A DNA stretch of 64,000 bases, taken from the NCBI RefSeq assembly GCF_900698975.1, contig NZ_LR217722.1:186001-250000 (forward strand). Reading direction: 5' to 3'. This stretch comes from Buchnera aphidicola (Cinara splendens). GTDB lineage: Bacteria; Pseudomonadota; Gammaproteobacteria; Enterobacterales; Enterobacteriaceae. The notes under the pieces were generated by a model. The model did no database searches and had not been told where the DNA came from. It worked only from the letters and a program-made list of their open reading frames with translations. Both the position numbers and the translations under genes were made by a program. Shown one piece after another: positions 20,395 to 30,553 of the stretch; positions within the stretch are counted from its first letter, which is position 1; each line of letters starts with the position of its first letter.

Positions 20395-21159
20395 ATGGCT
20401 TTTTTAAAAAATAAAAAAATTTTAATTTTTGGTATAAAAAATCACTTTTCTATTGCTTGGGGAATTGCAATTGCAATGCATAAACAACAAGCTAAACTAG
20501 CTTTTACATATCATGATATAAAATCAAAAAAAAAGATTGAGCATTTAGCAAAAAAAGTTCATTCTAAAATAATTTTAGCATGTGATTTAAATTCAGATGA
20601 ATCAATAAAAATACTATTCAAAAATCTACACAAAATATGGAATACTTTCGATGGAATTGTACATTCTATATCATATGTACCTCACGTACAATTAAATAAT
20701 AATTATGTTAAAATAATTAACCGAAAGGATTTTTTAAATGCACATGAACTTAATTCTTTTAGTTTAGTAGCAATAGTTAAAGAAGCTAAAAATTTTCTTA
20801 ACAATAAATCAGTTATTTTAACATTATCATACATTGGTTCTATTAAATATGTTCCGTATTACAATATAATGGGTATAGTAAAAGCTTCATTAGAGGCAAA
20901 TGTTAGATATTTATCTGTTTCTTTAGGAAAAAAAAATATACGAGTAAATGCAATTTCAGCAGGACCTATAAAAACTACTTCAGCTTATGGAATAAAAAAT
21001 TTTTATAAAATTATAAAAAATAACAAAAATAATTCTCCATTACGTACAAATATAACTACACAAGAAATAGGAAATGTTGCAGCATTTTTGTGCTCTGATT
21101 TGTCTAGTGGGATTACCGGACAAATTATATATGTCGATCATGGAAATAATATTATGTAA
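20395..21159 (+). CDS. fabI: Enoyl-[acyl-carrier-protein] reductase (NADH)
   Basis: Last step of the fatty acid elongation cycle. 254 aa versus 262. A short-chain dehydrogenase fold: N-terminal MAFLKNKKILIFGIKNHFSI cofactor loop, then the catalytic pair as YYNIMGIVKAS (Tyr and Lys in Y-x6-K spacing), VNAISAGPIKT and the C-terminal SSGITGQIIYVDHG. The E. coli C-terminal tail is missing. With acpS this points to retained fatty-acid synthesis. Confidence 0.96.
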   Translation: MAFLKNKKILIFGIKNHFSIAWGIAIAMHKQQAKLAFTYHDIKSKKKIEHLAKKVHSKIILACDLNSDESIKILFKNLHKIWNTFDGIVHSISYVPHVQLNNNYVKIINRKDFLNAHELNSFSLVAIVKEAKNFLNNKSVILTLSYIGSIKYVPYYNIMGIVKASLEANVRYLSVSLGKKNIRVNAISAGPIKTTSAYGIKNFYKIIKNNKNNSPLRTNITTQEIGNVAAFLCSDLSSGITGQIIYVDHGNNIM

Positions 21160-21277
21160 TTTTATGTTATTTTATAAAAATATTTCTTATTTTTTTTATT
21201 AAAATAACATCAATATATGTTAGCATTAATTTGATTTCATTCTAAAAATAGTAATAAAATTATTAGGTTATAATATT

Positions 21278-23230
21278 ATGTTTCGAAATAATCCTGTACT
21301 TATGCAATTAAAAAATCAATTATATAATAACAAACCTCAAGTAGAAGGAATTGTAAAAAGTACATCTAAAGGTTTTGGTTTTTTAAGAGTAAATTCTAAA
21401 ACGACATATTTTATTCCCCCAAAAAACATGAAACAAGTTATTAATGGAGACAGGATAATAGGATCAATTGAAAAAATAAATAACAGAGAAATTGTATTTC
21501 CTAAAAAATTAATAGAACCTTTTTTAAAAAAATTTATAGGATCTATACATAAATACAAAAATTCAATTTATATACAATCTAGATATCCATATATACAAAA
21601 TATAATGTTCCATAAATATAGCACTACTATTAAAAGATCTTGGAAAAATGGTGATTGGGTCACTGCAGAATTAAAACAACACGGTTTACGTGATAAAAAT
21701 AACTGTTTTAGTATTAAAATAACAGGATTTATTTCTGAAAAAAAAAATCCATTATCACCCTGGCATGTTATTTTATCAAAGTACAATTTAGAAAAAAAAT
21801 CACCTAAAGTAGATTTTTTAAATGTTTTTCCAAAACATATTTCTGATAATAATCGTATTGATTTAACAAATTTAGATTTTATTACTATTGATAATAATCA
21901 TACTCAGGACATTGATGATGCTACTTATATTGAAGAAACCAATTCAGATCATCTTATCCTTACTGTAGCTATAGCTGATCCTACTGAATATATATCAGTA
22001 AATACAGAAATAGATAATATAGCAAAAAAACGTGTTTTTACAAATTATTTACCCGGATTAAATATATCAATGTTACCAAAAGAATTTTCTGAAAATATCT
22101 GCTCTTTAAAACCTTTCGCTAAAAGACCAGTATTAGCATGTAAAATAATAATTGATGGTGACGGTACAATCATAACAAAACAAACAAAATTTTTTTTAGC
22201 TTGGATTAAATCTCAAAGCAAGTTATCATATGATGATGTATCCGATTGGTTAGAAAAATCAGGAACATGGAAACCATTCAATAAAAGAATTGAAAAACAA
22301 ATATTTTTATTAAATAAAATATATATTATTCGGAATAATTGGAGAAAAAAACATGCTATTCTATTTCAGAATTATCCTGAATACACATTTCATTTATCTA
22401 AAAAATGGGAAATATTAGATATTTCTGTAGATAAAAAAAGAATAGCTCATAGAATGATTGAGGAATCTATGATTTCTGCAAATATCTGTGCTGCTGATTT
22501 TTTAGACAAACAATTAGGTTTTGGTTTGTATCATGCACATTCTGGATTTAATTATTTTAATATTAAAAATGTGGTCAAATTTTTAAAAAAATATAATATA
22601 TTATATACATCTGAAGAACTCATGACGATATCTGGTTTTTGTAGATTAAAAAGATCTTTAGATATATTATCCAATGAATACGTAAATTATAGAATATATA
22701 AATTTCAGTCTTTTGGAGAAATATGTACATTTCCAAAACCTCATTTTTCTTTAGGGTTATCCTCGTATGCTACTTGGACATCTCCAATAAGAAAATATAG
22801 TGATATGATAAATCATCGATTAATTAAATCAGTAATTAAAGGATGCAAAAATATATCTCCTCCGGATCATACAGTAATATCACATATTGTTAAACGTAAA
22901 AGAAAAACACGCATGGCGGTTAGAAAAATAGAAGAGTGGTTATATATAAATTTTTTTCATTCAATAAATTATAATGAAAAAAATTATTATGCATATATTA
23001 TTGATGTTTCTAGAAGAGGAATGAGCGCTCGTTTATTAAAAAACGGAGCTTTTATATTTATTCCTGTTACATATATTCATAATATTAATCATGAAATAAT
23101 ATGTAAACCAGAATCAGGAATTATATATATAAAAAATAAAATTCATTATAAAATATCAGATAATATTCTTGTACGTTTATTATCTATAAATTACATAACA
23201 AAAAAAATTACTGCAACTTTAGTAAAATAA
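21278..23230 (+). CDS. rnb: Exoribonuclease II
   Basis: Processive 3'-5' degradation of single-stranded RNA. 650 aa (644 in E. coli). N-terminal cold-shock domains, then the RNB catalytic domain with THTQDIDDATYIE-type acidic centre (sequence NHTQDIDDA, about residues 206-214), the FTNYLPGLNISMLP segment, ATWTSPIRKYSDMINHRL, and a C-terminal S1 domain (IIDVSRRGMSARLLKNGAFIF begins it). The fabI-rnb order is as in E. coli and other Buchnera. Confidence 0.96.
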   Translation: MFRNNPVLMQLKNQLYNNKPQVEGIVKSTSKGFGFLRVNSKTTYFIPPKNMKQVINGDRIIGSIEKINNREIVFPKKLIEPFLKKFIGSIHKYKNSIYIQSRYPYIQNIMFHKYSTTIKRSWKNGDWVTAELKQHGLRDKNNCFSIKITGFISEKKNPLSPWHVILSKYNLEKKSPKVDFLNVFPKHISDNNRIDLTNLDFITIDNNHTQDIDDATYIEETNSDHLILTVAIADPTEYISVNTEIDNIAKKRVFTNYLPGLNISMLPKEFSENICSLKPFAKRPVLACKIIIDGDGTIITKQTKFFLAWIKSQSKLSYDDVSDWLEKSGTWKPFNKRIEKQIFLLNKIYIIRNNWRKKHAILFQNYPEYTFHLSKKWEILDISVDKKRIAHRMIEESMISANICAADFLDKQLGFGLYHAHSGFNYFNIKNVVKFLKKYNILYTSEELMTISGFCRLKRSLDILSNEYVNYRIYKFQSFGEICTFPKPHFSLGLSSYATWTSPIRKYSDMINHRLIKSVIKGCKNISPPDHTVISHIVKRKRKTRMAVRKIEEWLYINFFHSINYNEKNYYAYIIDVSRRGMSARLLKNGAFIFIPVTYIHNINHEIICKPESGIIYIKNKIHYKISDNILVRLLSINYITKKITATLVK

Positions 23231-23371
23231 AATGATATATGATATCATCATAATATTTCAAAATAACATAATTACTCATAAATAAATCATAGTAATACAC
23301 TATTTATTAAAAATTAATAAATAATTATTAATATTAAAAAACAATATTATAATTATATAAAGGATTTTTCT

Positions 23372-24022
23372 ATGAACTTTTTAAATACCAATATATATCT
23401 TTATTTAAATTTTTTTATTACTTTATTTATCTTAATCACTCCAATTAATGTAATATTAATGTTTTTATCTTCTTTTTATTTAAAAAATAATGAACAAACA
23501 AATAAGATAAATATATTAATGCATTTTAGTTTATCTATAATTTTATGTGTTACTTTATTCTTAGGATCTGTTATTTTAAAATTTTTTAATATACCTTTAG
23601 CTTTTGTAAGTATTACTGAAGGTATAATTATGTTATTTACTTCTTGGACATTTCTTAAAACCACTATTGATAATGTTTCTAATAAGAATTTAAAAAATAA
23701 CAATTTTATGGATATAAATATACAACCACCTTATCTCACCTTAATTACACCCTTCCTTTTAGGAATAGGTTCTATTGCAATGATTATTACATGGAGTATA
23801 CATAATAATAGTATTTATAATTTATTAGGTGGAACTGCTGTTATAATTTTATTTTCTATAATATGTTATTATATATGTAAAATTAGCTTATATATTTTTA
23901 AATTTATAAATTATTCAATTATTTTAACAATGATACGTATTTTTGGTTTTTTTTTATTAACTATTAGTATAAAATCCATTATTTATGGAATTCATAATAT
24001 TTTTTGTACACCTATAATATAA
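23372..24022 (+). CDS. ychE: MarC/YchE-family membrane protein
   Basis: Integral membrane protein of unknown function. 216 aa (215 for E. coli YchE) with six hydrophobic segments at roughly 10-33, 47-70, 74-94, 120-140, 150-172 and 182-208. FFITLFILITPINVILMFLS matches the YchE start (FFIGLFALVNPVG), and TMIRIFGFFLLTISIKSIIYGI matches the C-terminal span. Its place after rnb is the same as in other Buchnera. The soluble loop at 97-115 is divergent. No transported substrate can be assigned. Confidence 0.85.
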   Translation: MNFLNTNIYLYLNFFITLFILITPINVILMFLSSFYLKNNEQTNKINILMHFSLSIILCVTLFLGSVILKFFNIPLAFVSITEGIIMLFTSWTFLKTTIDNVSNKNLKNNNFMDINIQPPYLTLITPFLLGIGSIAMIITWSIHNNSIYNLLGGTAVIILFSIICYYICKISLYIFKFINYSIILTMIRIFGFFLLTISIKSIIYGIHNIFCTPII

Positions 24023-24087
24023 AAATCATAAAAAATATTCATTTAAATATAATAATTACATTAAATTATTTTTTAATTAATTAATAT

Positions 24088-24728
24088 ATGTATAAAATTA
24101 AAACAATGAAAATTATTATACGAGACTTAGGTTTATGTGATTGGTCAAATATAGAAAAGAAAATGCATAAATTCACAAAAAAAAGGGACCGAAAAACTAT
24201 TGATGAATTATGGTTAGTTGAACATTATCCTGTTTTTACATATGGTATATCAGAAAAAAAATATAACACTTCTTATATTAATGAAATACCAGTTTTTCAA
24301 TCTATTAGAGGTGGAAAAATTACATATCATGGACCTGGTCAATTAACAGTATATCTTTTAATTAATTTACAAAGAAAAAAAATCAAATTTTACAAATTAG
24401 TACAAAAAATTGAAGTCGTAATAGTTAAATTACTAAAAGACTTACAAATATCTTCATATATAGACAAAAAATGGCCCGGAGTATATGTAAAAAAAAAAAA
24501 ATTTGTTCTTTAGGTTTTAGAATTATAAAAGGTTGCTCTTTGCATGGTTTATCTTTAAATGTAAATATGAATTTAACTCCATTTAAATATATCAATCCTT
24601 GTGGCAATAAAAAAATGTCAATGACACAAATAAAAGAATTCAATAAAAATATTTCTATAAAAATTATAAAAGATTTATTCATAAAAAATTTTTGTATTTT
24701 TTTTGATTATTTTGTAATAAATAATTGA
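24088..24728 (+). pseudogene. lipB: Octanoyltransferase lipB, interrupted by a frameshift in an A13 tract
   Basis: LipB moves octanoyl groups from ACP to lipoyl domains, the step before LipA. The first frame (24088-24513) carries DELWLVEHYPVFTYG and the RGGKITYHGPGQLTVYLL core, then stops shortly after PGVYV-KKKK. The next frame resumes exactly there with [21 protein letters not shown], then [17 protein letters not shown] with the catalytic Cys. The switch lies in 13 consecutive A (24489-24501). One added A, or two fewer, restores a ~213-residue protein of family length, and the lysine before ICSLG, the presumed catalytic Lys, is encoded by the tract. It may be a true pseudogene, a sequencing error, or rescued by RNA polymerase slippage, which is documented in Buchnera. 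Confidence 0.9.
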
Positions 24729-24818
24729 TTATTGACTTATACATTTAACAAAAATCAATATATGGTTTTACCTACTGATTTTCTTTAAAAAACAAAACAA
24801 AATCATAGAAGAATAAAT

Positions 24819-25760
24819 ATGTTTCAAAAAAAAAAAATTAATGTACGCATAAAAAAAGAAAAAGATACACATATTATATCTAATATATTATCTAATAAAT
24901 CCCAGTCACTGACTTTAAAAAAACCGAAATGGTTAAAAATTAGATTACCATCTAACTTGAAAAAAATTAATAAAATTAAAAATATATTAAAAAATTATAA
25001 ATTACATTCTGTGTGTGAGGAAGCCAATTGTCCTAATTTATCTGAATGTTTTAATCAAGGAACTGCTACATTTATGATTTTAGGCTCTATATGCACACGT
25101 AAATGTCCTTTTTGTGCAGTAAAAAAAGGAAGACCTTTAGCAATAGACCTTAATGAACCTAAAAAAATATTTCAGGTTACCAATAAATTAAATTTGAAAT
25201 ATGTTGTATTAACAGCAGTATCTAGGGATGATTTAAAAGATGGTGGAGCTAATCATTTTGCTAAATGTATATCTGAACTTAGAAAAAAAAAAGATACAAA
25301 AATAGAAATTTTAGTACCTGATTTTCGTGGAAAAGAAAAAATAGCATTAAATATATTTAATAGATATCCTCCAGATGTATTTAATCATAACATAGAAAAT
25401 GTTCCAAGATTATATACAGAAGTTCGTCCTGGAGCTAATTACATTAATTCTTTAAATTTATTACATCAATTCAAAGAAATATGTCCAAGCGTGCCTACAA
25501 AATCTGGAATTATGCTAGGTTTAGGGGAGGAAAAAAAAGAGATAATATCTGTACTTGAAGATTTAAAATCCGTAGGTGTATCTATAGTTACAATTGGTCA
25601 ATATATGCAACCTAGTAAATATCATTTATCTGTAAAAAAATATATTACACCTCATGAATTTAAAGAGTTTGAAAAAATTTCTTTATCCTTAGGTTTTCTT
25701 AAAGTTTTTTGCGGTCCTTTAGTAAGATCATCGTATCATGCTGAAAAGCAATATATTTAA
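24819..25760 (+). CDS. lipA: Lipoyl synthase
   Basis: Radical SAM enzyme inserting two sulfurs into octanoyl groups on lipoyl domains such as that of SucB in this window. 313 aa versus 321. Both cluster motifs are intact: the auxiliary cluster CEEANCPNLSECF and the radical SAM CTRKCPFC. Also present are VVLTAVSRDDLKDGGANHF, YTEVRPGANY, KSGIMLGLGEE, TIGQYMQPSKYHL and the C-terminal GPLVRSSYHAE. An A12 run lies just after the ATG. Adjacent to lipB, as in E. coli. Confidence 0.97.
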   Translation: MFQKKKINVRIKKEKDTHIISNILSNKSQSLTLKKPKWLKIRLPSNLKKINKIKNILKNYKLHSVCEEANCPNLSECFNQGTATFMILGSICTRKCPFCAVKKGRPLAIDLNEPKKIFQVTNKLNLKYVVLTAVSRDDLKDGGANHFAKCISELRKKKDTKIEILVPDFRGKEKIALNIFNRYPPDVFNHNIENVPRLYTEVRPGANYINSLNLLHQFKEICPSVPTKSGIMLGLGEEKKEIISVLEDLKSVGVSIVTIGQYMQPSKYHLSVKKYITPHEFKEFEKISLSLGFLKVFCGPLVRSSYHAEKQYI

Positions 25761-25899
25761 ATATATAAATAATTTTTACATTAAATAATAATTTTAAAAA
25801 TATAATATATATTTCATATATATTTATTATATCAATAAATATTAAACATTTATTTTTTATAAAAATATTAAATACATGAATTAATTTATTAAATTATAT

Positions 25900-25942
25900 T
25901 AAAACACCAAAAAAAATTAATTTATTTTTTATTGGTGTTTTA
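25900..25942. terminator. Bidirectional terminator between lipA and sppA
   Basis: TAAAACACCA at 25900-25909 pairs with TGGTGTTTTA at 25933-25942, extended by A-rich and T-rich inner arms with a one-base bulge. Each arm gives a T run to the transcript arriving from the other side. Location between two converging stops fits. The preceding 130 nt show nothing else. Confidence 0.65.
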
Positions 25943-25964
25943 TTAAACTTAAAAAATGTTACTA

Positions 25965-27830
25965 TTACATAGTATATTTATCAAAACAAAAGGAATTCAA
26001 TTTATTAAATTTTATAATTTTACAGATATAATGAATTTTTTTATAAAAAGATACAACTGTATCTATAGATTTTTTAGGTAAAAATGTTTGTAGAATACTA
26101 TAAGATTTTTGTTTTAGTAATGTTTTTATTTTATTTTTAGCTATTTCAGAAATAGTATAATTTTTAGTTGTCCATATAACATCAAAATTGTTTAATTTTG
26201 CTAGTTTTGCTGCTTTTTTAATAGCAAGATCTAGATCACCTATTTCATCTACTAATCCTATTCGCTTAGCATGTACTCCTAACCAAACTCTACCATTAGC
26301 AATTTTTTTTATATATTTCTTAGTTTTATTGCGTGCATGCGCTACTATTTTAATGAATTTTTTATATCCATAAGAAATATCTAGCAATACTCTTTTTCTT
26401 TCTTGAAGCGATATATTAGTAAATGAATCAAATGAATTATAACAATCGGTATGTACTCCGCTAGAATGTATACCTATTAATGATAATGTTTTTTCTAAAG
26501 TCGGTATAATAGAAAAAATACCTATAGATCCAGTAAGTGTAGTAGGATGAGCTACGATATAATCACCAGCTGTAGAAATCCAATAACCTCCAGATGCAGC
26601 CATATCTCCCATAGAAATTACTATTGGTTTTTTACATTTTTTTAACTTAAGTAATTTTTGTCTTATAAGTTCTGAATCTTCTGTATTACCACCAGGACTA
26701 TTGACTCTCAATACTATAGCTTTTATTTTATCATTATATTGAGCATGGTTAATTTCACTTAAAACATATGGAATATCCATAGCATCCGGTTCATCAGAAC
26801 TATCTCCAATTACACCATTTGCTATAATTACTGAAATTTTATTTGAATCTGAAGAAACTTTTTGCCCATAAAGAGGGTATTGATGAATGTCAACAACAGG
26901 ATAATCGTCGTTATTTGTATTTTTATAAAATTTTTTAATTAAATACTCTGTACAACTATTTTTTTCAGCAATATAGTCTATTAAGTGATTATGCAAAGCA
27001 TACTGTGCGAAATTATTTTTATTTTTATCTAATTTTTCAATAAATTCATCAGTACTAGGGCAAATATCTTGTACAGGTATTCTTCTATTATGCGCTATCA
27101 CATTTAAAAAATGTTTCCATTTACACTGTACAACATTTTTATCTATTTTTTTATTTTCTTTGGATGCACTATTTCTTAAAAAAGGTTCTACAGCTGATTT
27201 ATATTTTCCTATTTTAAAAACATGTATATGTATTTTAAACATTTTTAAAAATTGTTTTAAAAACATTTTAGTATTAGAAATACCATTAAAATAAATAGAT
27301 CCACCAGGTAACAAAAATATTTTGTCAGCAAAACTCGCTAAATAGTATTCACTTTGTGAATAACTACTTCCTATTGCAACAATTGGTTTCTTTGATTTTT
27401 TAAATTCGTATAATTTTTTTCCAAAATATTCTAAAACTACTTGATCACTAGAAAAATTATTTTCTGCTTGTAGTACTATACCTAATATAGAAGGATCTGT
27501 TTCTGCTTGTTTAATTTTTTTAGTAATTTCAAAAACAGAGTTATCTGGATTATCAGAATCCTGATCATTTGAAAAATAATGAAAAAATCCATGTTTAAAT
27601 ATGCTTTTTAATGGTTTTTCTTCAAAAGAATCATATAAACGTATAATCAATACTCTAGGATTTTTCTTTACAACATCAGTTTTTGGCTGATTTTTAACAT
27701 CTTGAATAAACCAAATAAATATACAGATCATTATTAATAACATTAAATTAAGTAGTACTTCTCGTACTATAGTTAATAACTTATATATACATTTAAATAT
27801 TTTGATTATAAAACTAAATAACATAGTCAT
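25965..27830 (-). CDS. sppA: Protease IV, signal peptide peptidase SppA
   Basis: Membrane-bound Ser/Lys protease degrading cleaved signal peptides. 621 aa with the ATG at 27830 (MTMLFSFIIKIFK aligns with E. coli MRTLWRFIAGFFK); AAGGGG lies upstream at 12 nt. The frame is open 22 codons further without homology. One N-terminal span (about 25-44), then tandem ClpP-like domains. The general-base Lys is in GKYKSAVEPF and the nucleophile Ser in MAASGGYW; both catalytic motifs are intact. AIVLRVNSPGG and LTGSIGIF also match. Its partner LepB is in the same window. Confidence 0.96.
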   Translation of the reverse strand: MTMLFSFIIKIFKCIYKLLTIVREVLLNLMLLIMICIFIWFIQDVKNQPKTDVVKKNPRVLIIRLYDSFEEKPLKSIFKHGFFHYFSNDQDSDNPDNSVFEITKKIKQAETDPSILGIVLQAENNFSSDQVVLEYFGKKLYEFKKSKKPIVAIGSSYSQSEYYLASFADKIFLLPGGSIYFNGISNTKMFLKQFLKMFKIHIHVFKIGKYKSAVEPFLRNSASKENKKIDKNVVQCKWKHFLNVIAHNRRIPVQDICPSTDEFIEKLDKNKNNFAQYALHNHLIDYIAEKNSCTEYLIKKFYKNTNNDDYPVVDIHQYPLYGQKVSSDSNKISVIIANGVIGDSSDEPDAMDIPYVLSEINHAQYNDKIKAIVLRVNSPGGNTEDSELIRQKLLKLKKCKKPIVISMGDMAASGGYWISTAGDYIVAHPTTLTGSIGIFSIIPTLEKTLSLIGIHSSGVHTDCYNSFDSFTNISLQERKRVLLDISYGYKKFIKIVAHARNKTKKYIKKIANGRVWLGVHAKRIGLVDEIGDLDLAIKKAAKLAKLNNFDVIWTTKNYTISEIAKNKIKTLLKQKSYSILQTFLPKKSIDTVVSFYKKIHYICKIIKFNKLNSFCFDKYTM

Positions 27831-27946
27831 ATAAATAATGATCCCCTTGTAATAAGCTAAATTTTTTAAAAATAAAATAATATATAAAATTTGCAAAAAA
27901 TGAATTTAACAAAATTACATATGCATTGCAGTTATTAATTATTCTA

Positions 27947-27970
27947 ATATAAAATATATATATTTTATAT
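27947..27970. repeat. 24-nt AT palindrome upstream of sppA
   Basis: Perfectly self-complementary A/T sequence centred between 27958 and 27959, in the 376-nt gene-free spacer between the yciA 3' end and the sppA 5' end. It may be promoter-associated DNA or chance in AT-biased sequence. Nothing else is recognisable in the spacer except the yciA terminator. Confidence 0.4.
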
Positions 27971-28183
27971 ATTTTATATATAAATAATATAAATTTAAAA
28001 AAATTTAAATAAATATATTAATATAATTTTATATCAAATAAATATTTTTTAATAAAAATGTTTATCTATACAAAGAATTATTTTAATATATAAAAATTTT
28101 TAATTTTAAATATAATTATTTATCCTTACTAATATATATTAATATATTTTACAAAATTTTATTTATTTTATTTTAATTAATAG

Positions 28184-28208
28184 AAAAATTCTATCGTATA
28201 GAATTTTT
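28184..28208 (-). terminator. Intrinsic terminator overlapping the yciA stop
   Basis: An 11-bp perfect stem (arms 28184-28194 and 28198-28208) with a 3-nt loop. In the leftward transcript the second arm ends in a U5 run. It overlaps the last codon and stop of yciA. Confidence 0.65.
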
Positions 28209-28638
28209 ATTTTTGTGCCGTGTTAATAATAGACAATAATTTTGGTTTACCTTTTTCATTTATAGAAACATACACAAATGTAGCTGTTGTTGCACAATAT
28301 GATATTCCATAAGAACTAGGATTCATTTTTTTAATCCATATTTCAATTTGAATAGTCATAGAGGTATTACCCATTTTTATACATTGAGCATAACAAGTTA
28401 CCACATCTCCTACTGATATAGGTTTAATAAAATTTATATCTTGAGCGCTCACAGTATATACTAATCCCTTTGAAATTTCTTTTGCTAAAATTCCACCACC
28501 AAGATCCATTTGAGCCATAATCCAACCTCCAAATATCTTTCCATTGACATTTCTGTAGGATGGCATAGCAAGTGTTTTTAACATTATGTTATCAGCTTTA
28601 GCAATACTGTTATTTTTATATTTTGACATTTGATTCAC
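28207..28638 (-). CDS. yciA: Acyl-CoA thioesterase YciA
   Basis: Hotdog-fold thioesterase hydrolysing short and medium acyl-CoAs. 143 aa (132 in E. coli). LKTLAMPSYRNVNGKIFGGWIMAQMDLGG carries the catalytic Asp, followed by FIKPISVGDVVTCYAQC and IEIWIKKM. A second in-frame ATG three codons in (MSKYKNNS) is an alternative start. yciB, between yciA and yciC in E. coli, is absent. Confidence 0.93.
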   Translation of the reverse strand: MNQMSKYKNNSIAKADNIMLKTLAMPSYRNVNGKIFGGWIMAQMDLGGGILAKEISKGLVYTVSAQDINFIKPISVGDVVTCYAQCIKMGNTSMTIQIEIWIKKMNPSSYGISYCATTATFVYVSINEKGKPKLLSIINTAQK

Positions 28639-28863
28639 TAGTTGAACTTTAATATTTTTTAAAATTTTTATAAAAATTGTCTTTGATAATTATGTTAATT
28701 TTTACATGTAAAAAATTATTATAAACAATTAACTTTTTTAAATTAAAAATATCAAATATATTTAATATATTTATAAAATTTATTAATTAAATAATTATGA
28801 TATAGTTATATAATGTTTTTTAAAAAAAATCAAAAAACATATTTTAATATACGAGAATACAGT

Positions 28864-29616
28864 CTAATAGACTATATTTTTATATTTAGAAAAATAATAC
28901 AATCTAAATAAGTATATAATTATATAAGAAAAATATATATTTATTAATATATTTAACAAAAAAATATTTATATAAATTGGAAATATAATCAATAATTTTA
29001 ATAATATTGAAATTAACCATCTAAATATTAACCAAATTAAAATTTTAGGAATCATGAGATTAATATTAAAAAATATGATTTCTATACCATTACACAACGC
29101 ATTAGCTACATCTTTTTTTTCAGATATATAGTAAATAAAGGATATAAAAAACATACTATGTAATAACATTTTCAAAATTGTAAATAAACTAAATTTAACT
29201 TCTATTAATGAATATTGCAAACAAAGAATTAAAGAAAACAAAAAAAAAGATTTAAATACATATTTAATTATGTAATAAAAATTTTTTATTAAAAATGATG
29301 AAATAAATGGTATCACACCAAATATTAATGTTAATAAAAATAAATTACTAATAACTGTACTAATAATTTTCATAAATATAGAATAAAAAATTATTTTTTT
29401 TTGACTTGCGTTCATATTATATATCATTTGAAATGAAGATATTTTTTTAAAATAATCTATATTATATAAGCAAGATGCTTCATGTGTAGTAACACTAAAA
29501 GCACAGTGTATTAATAATTTTATAAGCGAGGTTATAGTAGAAAATATTAATATTTTTGTTATATTTTTATAAAAAAAATGATGTACATCTATCATTATCA
29601 TATATATATTAAACAA
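28864..29616 (-). CDS. yciC: YciC-family (UPF0259) membrane protein
   Basis: Predicted inner-membrane protein of unknown function. 250 aa (247 in E. coli). About six hydrophobic segments; MNASQKKIIFYSIFMKIIS matches E. coli MSPEQQQILLQ and the end YIIIYLFRLYYFSKY matches VLLIYLFRLYMLIR. The TTG start at 29616 is chosen because an AAGGAGG site (29624-29630) sits 7 nt upstream, one of the strongest ribosome-binding sites in the window; ATGs at 29601 and 29595 are alternatives. It lies between yciA and trpA as in E. coli. Composition is extremely Ile/Phe/Leu-rich, so function may be decaying. Confidence 0.8.
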   Translation of the reverse strand: MFNIYMIMIDVHHFFYKNITKILIFSTITSLIKLLIHCAFSVTTHEASCLYNIDYFKKISSFQMIYNMNASQKKIIFYSIFMKIISTVISNLFLLTLIFGVIPFISSFLIKNFYYIIKYVFKSFFLFSLILCLQYSLIEVKFSLFTILKMLLHSMFFISFIYYISEKKDVANALCNGIEIIFFNINLMIPKILIWLIFRWLISILLKLLIIFPIYINIFLLNILINIYFSYIIIYLFRLYYFSKYKNIVY

Positions 29617-29723
29617 GATATATCCTCCTTATATTAAGTAAATAATATATGTCGATATTATAAATAATATAACTATAAAAATATATTTTATTAAAAATTT
29701 TTTTACATAAAAACATTTATTTC

Positions 29724-30545
29724 TTAGGTAAAAATATTTTTTGTTTCATTCTTAAATCTAATCACTTGTTGTTTCATTTTTATTAACATTTTTTCAACAT
29801 CACAAATATTATCTTCTATAATTTTTACTATACATGAACCACACACAATACCTTGTATACCAGTTTTCAAAATATCTTTAACTTGAGAAGGTTTATTAAT
29901 TCCAAATCCTTGTATAATAGGAGAAGATTGATATTTTTTTAATTTTTTAATGGTTTGTACTAATAATTTATTAGAATATATTTTTTGAATACCAGTTACT
30001 CCAGGTCTAGATACGAGATACACGTACCCCTGGCTACTATCAGCTATTTTTTTTACTAAATTACTACTAGCGTCCGGAGGGCAAACAAAAACTGACAATA
30101 TGTTATATGTATTTGCTATTTTTTTAAATGAATAAGATTCTTCTATTGGTACATCTGCAATTAAAACAGAATCAATACCAAATGAACTACAATATGAATA
30201 AAAATACTTTAATTTATGATATAAAATAAGATTAGCGTATGTTAATATTCCAATTGGAATTGCAGGATGTTTAGATCGTATATTTTTAATAGCACTAAAA
30301 AACTGCTTAACAGTAACATTATTTTTTAAAGCTCTATCATGTGCTTTTTGTATAATAATTCCATCTGATATTGGATCAGAAAATGGTATTCCTAATTCTA
30401 ATGCATCAGCACCATTTTTGATTAAGATATCAACAAGCTCTAAAGAGACATCCATAGATGGATCTCCTAAAACTACAAAAGGAATAAAACAACATTCTTT
30501 TTTAGAATACAACTGTTTAAATAAACTTTTATATCGTGAGTTCAT
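29724..30545 (-). CDS. trpA: Tryptophan synthase alpha chain
   Basis: Cleaves indole-3-glycerol phosphate to indole, which is channelled to TrpB. 273 aa (268 in E. coli). The catalytic Glu is in ALELGIPFSDP and the second acid in the SDGIIIQ segment; FVCPPDASSNLVKKIADSS, YLVSRPGVTG and the phosphate loop GFGINKPSQ and GIVCGSCIV are present. Eight nt downstream of trpB, last gene of the leftward trpDCBA operon. Confidence 0.97.
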   Translation of the reverse strand: MNSRYKSLFKQLYSKKECCFIPFVVLGDPSMDVSLELVDILIKNGADALELGIPFSDPISDGIIIQKAHDRALKNNVTVKQFFSAIKNIRSKHPAIPIGILTYANLILYHKLKYFYSYCSSFGIDSVLIADVPIEESYSFKKIANTYNILSVFVCPPDASSNLVKKIADSSQGYVYLVSRPGVTGIQKIYSNKLLVQTIKKLKKYQSSPIIQGFGINKPSQVKDILKTGIQGIVCGSCIVKIIEDNICDVEKMLIKMKQQVIRFKNETKNIFT

Positions 30546-30553
30546 GTTTATAC

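Noticed and set aside
24425..24682. 85-codon minus-strand frame over lipB
   Set aside because: Opposite strand of the lipB C-terminal half, which has clear homology in the plus frames.
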